Position numbers and translations under genes: made by a program. The notes below the pieces were generated by a model. It saw nothing but the letters and a program-made list of their open reading frames with translations. It did not search any database and had not been told where the DNA came from. A DNA stretch of 6,443 nt from an uncultured Eubacteriales bacterium (GTDB lineage Bacteria > Bacillota > Clostridia > Oscillospirales > Oscillospiraceae), in NCBI GenBank assembly GCA_905202605.1, contig CAJKSU010000165.1, positions 1 to 6,443 on the forward strand. Reading direction: 5' to 3'. This document shows, piece by piece, positions 1 through 4,669 of the stretch (positions are counted from its first letter, which is position 1; the number at the start of each line of letters is the position of its first letter).

Positions 1-1
1 C

Positions 2-649
2 AAGCTCGGCGGCGACGCCCGCGGCGGCGCTGCCCTCTCCGTCAAGGCCGTTACCGGCAAGCCCATTAAATTTGTGGGCACCGGCGAAAAGCTGGATCAG
101 ATTGAGCCATTCCACCCCTCCCGCATGGCCTCCCGTATTCTGGGCATGGGCGATGTGCTGACGCTGATTGAAAAGGCCGAGGCCGCCATGGATCAGAAGA
201 AGGCGCAGGAACTGGAGCAGCGGCTCCGGAAAAACAAGTTTACCCTTCAGGATTTCTATGACCAGCTGGTTCAGCTGAAATCCATGGGTTCCATTACCGA
301 TATTCTGGGCATGATGCCCGGCATGAACGCCGGTGCGCTGAAAAATGTTCAGGTCGACGAAAAAGCGCTGAGCCGTACCGAGGCGATCATCCTCTCCATG
401 ACCCCCTATGAGCGGGAAAATCCCGGTGTCATCAACCACAGCCGCAAGCAGCGCATCGCTGCCGGCGCGGGGGTTCAGGTACAGCAGATCAATGCGCTGC
501 TCAAGCAGTTTGACGACATGCAGAAGCTCATGCGTCAGTTCACCGGCCCCGGCGCCAGCAAAAAGATGAAGCGCCTGCAAAAGCAGGGCGGCATCCCCAA
601 TATGGGCGGCATGGGCGGGAAACGCGGCTTCGGCTTCGGCAGACGCTGA
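2..649 (+). CDS. ffh: Signal recognition particle GTPase Ffh, 3' part (5' end outside window)
   Basis: The last 215 residues of the SRP54-type protein that binds 4.5S RNA and signal sequences of nascent membrane proteins, and docks with FtsY. The frame is open from base 2, so the apparent GTG start at 74 is internal. Visible in order: the end of the GTPase G domain (DARGGAALS, then VTGKPIKFVGTGEKLD), the linker PFHPSRMASRILGMGDV, and the methionine-rich M domain with MMPGM and the RNA-binding segment around INHSRKQRIAAGAG. The C-terminus is Met/Gly/Lys/Arg-rich, as is usual. One oddity: the segment read as KLGGDARGG is normally KLDGDARGG, so the Asp of the TKxD guanine-recognition motif appears to be Gly. 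A 79-bp gap with no clear terminator leads to rpsP, so read-through is plausible. Identity is certain; the Gly needs checking. Confidence 0.97.
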   Translation, partial: KLGGDARGGAALSVKAVTGKPIKFVGTGEKLDQIEPFHPSRMASRILGMGDVLTLIEKAEAAMDQKKAQELEQRLRKNKFTLQDFYDQLVQLKSMGSITDILGMMPGMNAGALKNVQVDEKALSRTEAIILSMTPYERENPGVINHSRKQRIAAGAGVQVQQINALLKQFDDMQKLMRQFTGPGASKKMKRLQKQGGIPNMGGMGGKRGFGFGRR

Positions 650-728
650 GCCCCCCTTCCCCGGTTCGTAACCAGCACATTGCTTTACGATAGATTTGAG
701 AGAAAAAGATTACGGAGGTGAAATACCC

Positions 729-968
729 ATGGTTAAAATCAGACTTCGCAGAATGGGCGCCAAGAAGGCTCCTTTCTACAGAATCGTTGTTGCCGACTCC
801 CGCAGCCCTCGTGATGGCCGCTGCATCGAAGAGATCGGCACCTACAATCCCCTGACCGATCCCGCTACCGTCACCATCGACGCAGAGAAGGCTCAGCAGT
901 GGATCAAGAACGGCGCTCAGCCCACCGACACTGTGCGTGCTCTTCTCAAGAAGAACGGCGTACTCTAA
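729..968 (+). CDS. rpsP: 30S ribosomal protein S16
   Basis: A 79-residue protein beginning MVKIRLRRMGAKKAPFYRIVV and containing the S16 signature through ADSRSPRDGR and EEIGTYNPL. S16 is a small basic protein that stabilises 16S rRNA in the body of the 30S subunit, and this length is typical. The frame is open back to a TTG at 696, but the ATG at 729 is the start: GGAGGTG at 714-720 lies eight bases upstream, and the family begins at this Met. It lies between ffh and khpA, the common Firmicute order, with khpA beginning 15 bp after its stop, so the two are almost certainly co-transcribed. Confidence 0.98.
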   Translation: MVKIRLRRMGAKKAPFYRIVVADSRSPRDGRCIEEIGTYNPLTDPATVTIDAEKAQQWIKNGAQPTDTVRALLKKNGVL

Positions 969-983
969 TTCGGAGGAACGAAC

Positions 984-1211
984 ATGAAAGAGCTGCTGCT
1001 TTATATGGCACAAAACCTGGTGGATCATCCCGAAGCAGTCTCCGTTACGGAGATTGATGGGGAGGAAACCACCTTGGAGCTCCGTGTTGCGCCGGAAGAC
1101 ATGGGCAAGGTCATCGGCCGCCAGGGGCGGATCGCAAAAGAGATCCGCACCATCATCAAGTCCGTGGCGCAGCGCAGAGGCCAGCATGTCAATGTCGAGA
1201 TCATTGGCTAA
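984..1211 (+). CDS. khpA: KhpA-type KH-domain RNA-binding protein
   Basis: A 75-residue single KH-domain protein of the KhpA/YlqC family, an RNA chaperone that in other Firmicutes pairs with KhpB/EloR and affects cell elongation and division. The KH core is plain: the beta segment TTLELRVAPEDMGKVIG leads into the GxxG loop (GRQG), followed by the helix RIAKEIRTIIKSVAQ and the final strand HVNVEIIG. The start is fixed by GGAGG at 972-976, seven bases before ATG. It follows rpsP by 15 bp. In many Clostridia rimM and trmD come next; here a strong terminator begins four bases after the stop codon, so the operon ends with khpA. Family assignment is secure; the role in this organism is inferred from homologues. 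Confidence 0.95.
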   Translation: MKELLLYMAQNLVDHPEAVSVTEIDGEETTLELRVAPEDMGKVIGRQGRIAKEIRTIIKSVAQRRGQHVNVEIIG

Positions 1212-1214
1212 TAG

Positions 1215-1249
1215 AAACATGCGGTATGGGAACATATCGCATGTTTTTT
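1215..1249 (+). terminator. Intrinsic terminator after khpA
   Basis: The arms 1215-1223 (AAACATGCG) and 1238-1246 (CGCATGTTT) are exactly complementary. GTAT/ATAT extends the stem inward with one G-U pair, leaving a small GGGAAC loop, and the right arm runs into six T residues (1244-1249). It starts four bases after the khpA stop and should end the ffh-rpsP-khpA transcript. Confidence 0.9.
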
Positions 1250-1263
1250 GTTCTATTTGGCTA

Positions 1264-1291
1264 TTGTGTTTTCCATGCAGTCCGGTATAAT
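1264..1291 (+). promoter_or_regulatory. Candidate sigma-A promoter for the folT leader
   Basis: A perfect TATAAT at 1286-1291 is preceded 16 bp upstream by TTGTGT (1264-1269), which keeps only the TTG of the -35 consensus. Transcription would begin near 1298 and run through the hairpins, repeat copy 1 and the THF riboswitch into folT, giving a leader of about 470 nt. I saw no better plus-strand promoter between here and the riboswitch, but a closer, weaker one cannot be excluded. Confidence 0.6.
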
Positions 1292-1304
1292 ACAAATAGA
1301 GTTT

Positions 1305-1343
1305 GGCAGCGTCTTGTTTTACGATGCTGCCGAAAAGGCAGCA
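1305..1343 (+). other. Two mutually exclusive leader hairpins
   Basis: GCTGCC at 1326-1331 can pair with either of two GGCAGC copies. The upstream pairing joins 1305-1313 to 1323-1331 (9 bp with one G-U, loop of nine). The downstream pairing joins TGCTGCC (1325-1331) to GGCAGCA (1337-1343), 7 bp around a GAAAA loop. The second GGCAGC can also pair with GCTGTC at 1349-1354. This is at the 5' end of the predicted folT leader. It could be a regulatory fold or part of a decayed repeat; no known RNA family is recognised. Confidence 0.5.
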
Positions 1344-1348
1344 CTCAC

Positions 1349-1458
1349 GCTGTCGCAAAACAGGTGACAACACATACTTCGGCATGTGTTGTTCATAAAC
1401 ATAGACAGCACGAGCGCATTCGTGCTGTCGCATAACAGGCAATATCGCATTCTTCGGC
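1349..1458 (+). repeat. Degenerate duplication at 75-bp spacing with hairpins
   Basis: Bases 1349-1383 and 1424-1458 align without gaps at about 28 of 35 positions. Both start GCTGTCGCA, continue AACAGG and end CTTCGGC. The first unit contains a 9-bp hairpin (1367-1375 with 1384-1392, loop ACTTCGGC). Between the units is a perfect 10-bp hairpin (1404-1413 with 1420-1429, loop GCGCAT). The second unit runs directly into repeat copy 1, so the first may be a decayed copy of that repeat's head. It lies inside the predicted folT leader. Confidence 0.65.
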
Positions 1459-1558
1459 GAGAGCATTCCGCCAGAGATTTTGCGTCAGAAAAAGTCATTT
1501 TCCCGCAGGAATACTTTGTGTATTTCAAGGGGAAATGGTGCATTTCTGGTGAAAAAGA
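1437..1558 (+). repeat. Dispersed structured repeat, copy 1
   Basis: About 122 bp, matching copy 2 (2598-2720) along its full length and, in its head, copy 3 (from 6392). Shared blocks are GGCAATA-CGCAT, CGGC-AGAG, CGTCAGAAAAAG, CAGGAATACT-TGTGTATTTCAAGG, and TTTCTGG near the end. Arms 1496-1504 and 1529-1537 form a 9-bp stem with one G-U pair around the conserved apex. This is the most divergent copy: its head lacks the CTGACG that pairs with CGTCAG in copies 2 and 3. It is in the predicted folT leader, just before the riboswitch. Confidence 0.85.
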
Positions 1559-1606
1559 TCGGTGGAAGGCCGAAGCCGCATGGATGGGATGTTGCCGCAA
1601 CTAAAG

Positions 1607-1713
1607 ATGGCAGAGTAGAGATCTGCGGGTTACGTGTCCGGAGGACGGGGAGTTGTCTCCGGAACGAAAAAAGCCTGCTTTTGCCGTGCAGATTCTCGCA
1701 TCCCGCTGCTGCA
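1607..1713 (+). promoter_or_regulatory. Tetrahydrofolate (THF) riboswitch
   Basis: The sequence follows the folT-type THF riboswitch layout. There is a short closing stem (1610-1613 with 1706-1709) and then the typical AGAGTAG. P2 pairs GATCTGC (1620-1626) with GCAGATT (1688-1694). P3 pairs TCCGGAG (1637-1643) with CTCCGGA (1657-1663). The GGGGAGTTG loop can form a pseudoknot, GGGA (1648-1651) with TCCC (1701-1704). The hallmark AACGAA is followed by a small AAAAG/CTTTT hairpin (1668-1682), and CGCATCCCGCTGC closes the domain. It lies upstream of folT, the classic target, where reduced folate binding represses uptake. Assignment rests on motif recall and hand-folding. Confidence 0.88.
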
Positions 1714-1723
1714 TACCGGAGTT

Positions 1724-1761
1724 CCTCCTCTATGTGGCTGAGATTTGCCAGATACAGGAGG
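1724..1761 (+). promoter_or_regulatory. Possible Shine-Dalgarno-masking hairpin of folT
   Basis: CCTCCT (1724-1729) is exactly complementary to the folT Shine-Dalgarno AGGAGG (1756-1761), with an inner TGGC/GCCA pairing (1735-1738 with 1747-1750). Forming it would block ribosome binding. The same pyrimidine tract (TCCTCC, 1723-1728) can instead pair with GGAGGA (1640-1645) in riboswitch P3/L3. Together these suggest translational control, with ligand-bound riboswitch leaving the tract free to mask the SD. Pairings are visible; the switching model is inferred. Confidence 0.6.
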
Positions 1762-1769
1762 TATTTTTT

Positions 1770-2549
1770 ATGGAAAACAGTATTTTCTCCCCCACCTATT
1801 GGCGCAGCGCCCTAAGCGAGGTCAAAAAGCTACGGCAGCTGACCTTCGCCGCACTGATCTGTGCTCTGAGCATTGTGGTCGGCGGTTTCTTCATCACCGT
1901 AGGCGACAATCTCCGGATTTATTTCACGTTCTTTATCACCGCCGTCGGCTGCGCAGTCTATGGTCCGGTACTTGGCTTGATGGTTGCCGCCGTAACTGAT
2001 ACGCTGAATTACATCATCTTCCCCTCTGGCGCGTATTTCCCCGGCTATCTGCTCAGTGAAATGGTCGGTGCGCTGATTTACAGTCTCTTTCTCTACCGTA
2101 AAAAAATCACGGTGCTGCGGCTGTTCGGGGCAAAATTTCTGGTGAACTATCTGGTAAACGTCGGGCTGGGCTGCCTGTGGAGCCAGCTGCTCTATGGAAA
2201 GGGCTACCTTTACTATCTGGTAAAAAGCCTGATTAAGAACTCCATGATGCTCCCGCTGGAGGTTATGGCGTTGGCTGCGCTGTTCTCCGTGCTGGTTCCC
2301 ACCTTCTCTCGGCTCGGTCTGCTGCCGGGACACAGTCAAAAGGAGCTGAGCCGTCTCCGCTTCACCGCCGCCGCATTTCCGGTGCTGGGCCTGAGTGCCC
2401 TGATTTCCGGGCTGTGCAGCTATTATTACAGCACCACCCAAGCCACCGGAACCGTGCTGTTTCTGGTGCTGACCGTACTCCTGTGCCTGCTGGGGCTGGG
2501 TCTGCTGGTGGCTGGCTGCGTCTATAATCACCGCCACGCAGAGGCATAA
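1770..2549 (+). CDS. folT: Folate ECF transporter S component FolT with C-terminal extension
   Basis: A 259-residue hydrophobic protein that would capture folate at the membrane and partner with a shared ECF module (EcfT plus two ATPases, not encoded here). The frame is open back to 1653, but ATG 1770 is the start because AGGAGGT (1756-1762) lies seven bases upstream and the earlier frame crosses the riboswitch. Helices are expected near residues 22-43, 50-72, 92-108, 120-140 and 152-178. The fold resembles FolT through LRQLTFAALICALSIV, DNLRIYFTF, the AVTDTLNYIIFPSGAYFPGY stretch and SLIKNSMMLPLEV. FolT proteins are usually about 170-190 residues; here 184-259 add two more hydrophobic segments (198-218 and 226-251) of unknown role. 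A THF riboswitch precedes it and a strong terminator follows. Function is well supported by sequence and riboswitch together. Confidence 0.9.
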   Translation: MENSIFSPTYWRSALSEVKKLRQLTFAALICALSIVVGGFFITVGDNLRIYFTFFITAVGCAVYGPVLGLMVAAVTDTLNYIIFPSGAYFPGYLLSEMVGALIYSLFLYRKKITVLRLFGAKFLVNYLVNVGLGCLWSQLLYGKGYLYYLVKSLIKNSMMLPLEVMALAALFSVLVPTFSRLGLLPGHSQKELSRLRFTAAAFPVLGLSALISGLCSYYYSTTQATGTVLFLVLTVLLCLLGLGLLVAGCVYNHRHAEA

Positions 2550-2555
2550 GCTGCG

Positions 2556-2592
2556 AAAAATACCGTCTGAGGAGCACTCAGGCGGTATTTTT
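2556..2592. terminator. Symmetric intrinsic terminator between folT and the minus-strand transporter
   Basis: A 16-bp stem with one G-U pair (2556-2571 with 2577-2592) around a GAGCA loop. It is flanked by five A on the left and a T run on the right, so it can act in both directions. It starts seven bases after the folT stop. The convergent transporter gene has no other obvious hairpin-plus-U-tract before this point, so its transcript may also end here, with about 290 nt of 3' untranslated RNA. Confidence 0.9.
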
Positions 2593-2597
2593 ATATA

Positions 2598-2720
2598 GGG
2601 CAATACCGCATAAATCGGCAAGAGAGTCTGACGAAAGATTTTTCGTCAGAAAAAGGTGTAAAACCACAGGAATACTCTGTGTATTTCAAGGTTTTACAAA
2701 CGAATTTCTGGCGGAAAAGA
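2598..2720 (+). repeat. Dispersed structured repeat, copy 2
   Basis: The most complete copy. It begins GGGCAATACCGCATAA five bases after the folT terminator. It contains a perfect 10-bp hairpin TCTGACGAAA/TTTCGTCAGA (2627-2636 with 2641-2650). It then has a perfect 9-bp stem TGTAAAACC/GGTTTTACA (2657-2665 with 2690-2698) around a 24-nt apex nearly identical to copy 1 (22 of 24). CGTCAGAAA can also pair with TTTCTGGCG near the end, using one G-U pair. No transposase or terminal inverted repeat is seen. Confidence 0.9.
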
Positions 2721-2731
2721 GTTCCAGGGGT

Positions 2732-2766
2732 CCCCACCAAAGCCCAACAAAGTGGGTTTGGTGGGG
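2732..2766. other. Hairpin downstream of repeat copy 2
   Basis: CCCCACCAAA (2732-2741) pairs with TTTGGTGGGG (2757-2766). After one bulged G, CCCA pairs with TGGG, giving 14 bp around a six-base loop. Neither strand has a T tract, so it is not a typical terminator. It occupies the spacer between convergent genes and may be a further module of the repeat tail or an mRNA 3'-end structure for the transporter. Confidence 0.6.
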
Positions 2767-2793
2767 AAAGGAGGCACAGCGAAGCGACTGAAC

Positions 2794-2815
2794 TTTTGCC
2801 CTCTAAAGGGCAAAA
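2794..2815. other. Short perfect hairpin downstream of the transporter gene
   Basis: TTTTGCCCT (2794-2802) and AGGGCAAAA (2807-2815) form a perfect 9-bp stem with a CTAA loop. On the minus strand it lies about 65 bases past the transporter stop. The stem's own A/T ends could give weak termination, but there is no extra T run. The remainder of 2816-2880 shows nothing beyond a 5-bp CCGCA/TGCGG pairing. Confidence 0.5.
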
Positions 2816-2880
2816 TGAAGGATACGAAGCTTGTGCCGACGCAATCCGCAGACGCATTTGTGCGGTGTTGCCATAGATGC

Positions 2881-4542
2881 TTACGATGCATCCAGAACAT
2901 CAAGGTCAATGAGCTTTTCCGTGCTGGCAACCGATGCGGTTCCCACAAAGTCGCCGGTACCGTTGATCAGCGTCCGGCACATGCTCATGATCTGGTCAAT
3001 GCCCATCAGAACGCCCAGTCCCTCAATGGGAACGCCGATCTGGAGCACCAAAATGGACAGACAGATAAAGCCTGCACCCGCAATGGGAGGCGCACCCATA
3101 GACAAAATCACAATGGTCACCGCCAGCTTCAGGAGCATATCAATCGTAATCGGCACGTGATACACTGCCGCCAGAAACAGCGTGGTCAGGGTCAGATAGA
3201 CGCAGGCGCCGTCCATATTGATGGTAGAGCCAAGGGGCATGGAAAAGGAGCTGATCTTCGGAGAAATGCCCAGCCGCTTGGTACAGGTGTCCAGCGTCTG
3301 CGGCATCACCGCACTGGTACTGCAAAATGTAATAAACAGCAGGAAATTCGGCAGACACTTTCTGAAGAAATGCAGAGGATTTCTATGAACAAAGATCGCA
3401 TACAGCAGCGAGTATACCAAATACATGCCAATGCCACCCAGGAACATGCCCAGAACCAGCTTTAAAAGCGCCACCACCATGGACGTGTCAATGGTCAGAA
3501 CCAGCAGTGTCATAGCACAAAAGGTCGCCAATGGAATGGTTTTCATCACGATGGACGCCAGCTTCAAAAAGAAGCGGCTGCAAAGCCCCAGAAACTCCGT
3601 AACCTTCTGCCGGTCATCACCGTTATCCAGCATGGTTGCCGCCGCACCAGCTAAAATCGCAAGGAAAATAATCTGAAGCATTTCTGTTCCGGTGAGCGCC
3701 CCTACAAAGCTGGTAGGGACAATATTCACAATGGAGTCCAGCAGGGAAATTCCCGTACCGGTATCCCCCGTATAGCTGTAGGCGCTCATATCCAATTGGA
3801 CATTGGCGCCCGGTTGGAGCAGCTGATACACCGCATAGCCCACCAGAATCGCCACAAAGGATGTAAATGTATAAAAAGTAAATACCTTAATTCCAATCCG
3901 TCCGTATTCCCGAATATCCGAAACCCCTGCCACACTGGAGGAGATTGCAAAGAACACCACCGGCACCACCAGCATTTTCAGCGCATTGAGGAACATGGTG
4001 CGCAGGGGCGTGAGAATATACCCCGAAACCGCATCGTTCAGCGCTGCGCCGCCGCAGAACCGCAGCAGCAGTCCCACCACAATGGCAGCAAGAAAGGCAA
4101 AAGTGATCACCTTGAGGGTCTGAGGCCGGGATTTATGGACGACAAACTCCACCTCATTGTGGATGCCCCGGTGGAAATAGCTCAGATTGTTGCGCAGCGC
4201 CTTGAGCAGCTGTTCTCCGGTCTGGGGGGCATCAAAATCCTGATCCGGCAACGGCGGATCACTGTCCATCAGAGTTCGGATATCCAGATCGTCCAGCGGA
4301 TTATAGGTTATGCCGTCGGATACCATGCGCACCACGACCTTGTTGGAGTTCTTTTGTACCGCCACGCCGAGAAATGATGGATTTTTCTTTGCCATCAGCT
4401 CCACAATGGAGCTAACCAGATTGGTACTGTTAATGGCGTTGGCATCGGAAAGCCCTTCCTTCCGAAGCCGCTGCCCTACAAAATTCTGCACATGATCCAG
4501 CAGGTTTTCATCGTTGGAAAATCGCTGCTTTACCGCAAGCAT
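2881..4542 (-). CDS. Cation:dicarboxylate/amino-acid symporter (DAACS) with fused N-terminal RsbW-like domain
   Basis: A 553-residue protein; the DAACS (GltPh/DctA) family is usually 400-450. Residues about 143-541 are the transporter, importing a small anionic solute with Na+ or H+. HP1 carries CSTSAVMP (407-414), TM7 carries NMDG (442-445), HP2 carries GAPPIAGAG (483-491) and TM8 reads DQIMSMCRTLIN (516-527). R523 matches the Arg that holds the side-chain carboxylate. S520 sits where GltPh has Asp394, which binds the substrate amino group; DctA also has Ser there, favouring an organic acid. Residues 1-137 resemble an RsbW-type ATPase: a helical start, an ELMAK segment (48-52) at the N-box, SDGITYNPL (75-83) at the G1 box and a C-terminal NEVEFVVHK strand. 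The N-box Asn and first G1 Asp appear lost. ATG 4542 follows AGGGGG by ten bases. It stands alone, divergent from the sulfatase-like gene. Confidence 0.9.
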   Translation of the reverse strand: MLAVKQRFSNDENLLDHVQNFVGQRLRKEGLSDANAINSTNLVSSIVELMAKKNPSFLGVAVQKNSNKVVVRMVSDGITYNPLDDLDIRTLMDSDPPLPDQDFDAPQTGEQLLKALRNNLSYFHRGIHNEVEFVVHKSRPQTLKVITFAFLAAIVVGLLLRFCGGAALNDAVSGYILTPLRTMFLNALKMLVVPVVFFAISSSVAGVSDIREYGRIGIKVFTFYTFTSFVAILVGYAVYQLLQPGANVQLDMSAYSYTGDTGTGISLLDSIVNIVPTSFVGALTGTEMLQIIFLAILAGAAATMLDNGDDRQKVTEFLGLCSRFFLKLASIVMKTIPLATFCAMTLLVLTIDTSMVVALLKLVLGMFLGGIGMYLVYSLLYAIFVHRNPLHFFRKCLPNFLLFITFCSTSAVMPQTLDTCTKRLGISPKISSFSMPLGSTINMDGACVYLTLTTLFLAAVYHVPITIDMLLKLAVTIVILSMGAPPIAGAGFICLSILVLQIGVPIEGLGVLMGIDQIMSMCRTLINGTGDFVGTASVASTEKLIDLDVLDAS

Positions 4543-4563
4543 TTGAATTCCCCCTATGCTTTT

Positions 4564-4592
4564 TCAAACCTTGGTATTATCCCAAGGTTTGA
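4564..4592. promoter_or_regulatory. Perfect inverted repeat, candidate operator
   Basis: TCAAACCTTGG (4564-4574) and CCAAGGTTTGA (4582-4592) are perfect inverted 11-mers separated by seven bases. They overlap the predicted start of the minus-strand transporter transcript (about 4590), so the element could be a repressor operator or a 5'-end hairpin in the mRNA. A third CCAAGGTTTGA lies upstream of the -35 element, outside that transcript, which favours a DNA-binding role. Confidence 0.65.
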
Positions 4593-4618
4593 TTCTATTA
4601 TATAACGAGTTATATAAT
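4589..4618 (+). promoter_or_regulatory. Candidate opposing plus-strand promoter on the same palindrome
   Basis: Because the palindrome holds the minus-strand -10, it also gives a perfect TATAAT on the plus strand (4613-4618). TTGATT (4589-4594) lies 18 bp upstream as a four-of-six -35 match. Start would be near 4625, about 165 bases before the sulfatase-like gene. The two promoters overlap, so polymerases could not occupy both at once. Confidence 0.5.
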
Positions 4619-4625
4619 ATGTCAA
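4597..4625 (-). promoter_or_regulatory. Consensus sigma-A promoter for the transporter gene
   Basis: On the minus strand, TTGACA (4625-4620) and TATAAT (4602-4597) are both perfect and separated by exactly 17 bp. Transcription should start near 4590, giving about a 48-nt leader. A perfect 10-bp palindrome with a GA centre (ATTATATAAC at 4597-4606, GTTATATAAT at 4609-4618) fills the spacer and -10, and may itself be an operator. So strong a promoter for a transporter is likely held in check by a repressor. Confidence 0.88.
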
Positions 4626-4631
4626 GTGGTG

Positions 4632-4645
4632 CCAAGGTTTGATTC
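4632..4645. promoter_or_regulatory. Third copy of the CCAAGGTTTGATTC box
   Basis: CCAAGGTTTGATTC repeats exactly the 14 bases at 4582-4595, 50 bp away in the same orientation. The pair brackets the transporter promoter. No good inverted partner is present here, so this is a single half-site. The layout suits a regulator bound on both sides of the promoter. Confidence 0.6.
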
Positions 4646-4669
4646 CTGCCGTTTCCTTCCCGATTTTCT

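Noticed and set aside
681..691. Separate rpsP promoter around TACGAT (686-691)
   Set aside because: No acceptable -35 at 16-18 bp; co-transcription with ffh explains expression.
1349..1458. Integron attC or CRISPR-like array
   Set aside because: Only two degenerate units at 75-bp spacing, no uniform repeat with unique spacers, and no integrase or cas gene.
540..1466. Minus-strand 308-residue open frame over ffh end, rpsP and khpA
   Set aside because: It is antisense to three well-identified genes, low in recognisable domains, and crosses a terminator and promoter.
1830..2621. Minus-strand 263-residue frame antisense to folT
   Set aside because: Gln/His-rich composition is typical of the complement of a membrane-protein gene, and it runs through the folT terminator.
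1437..2720. Repeat copies as MITEs or insertion-sequence remnants
   Set aside because: No terminal inverted repeats, no target duplication and no transposase fragment visible; kept as an unclassified structured repeat.
2732..2815. Hairpins 2732-2766 and 2794-2815 as transporter terminators
   Set aside because: Neither has a T tract on the minus strand; the symmetric stem at 2556-2592 is a better candidate.
1319..2857. Similar minus-strand peptides at 1319-1600 and 2591-2857, both containing KYT-YSCG and FSD-KS
   Set aside because: The likeness follows from the DNA repeat (copies 1 and 2). The stem arms change by compensatory substitution rather than preserving amino acids, so a conserved protein is not supported.
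2752..3465. Plus-strand 237-residue frame opposite the transporter
   Set aside because: Gln/His/Arg-rich shadow of a hydrophobic gene with clear family motifs on the other strand.
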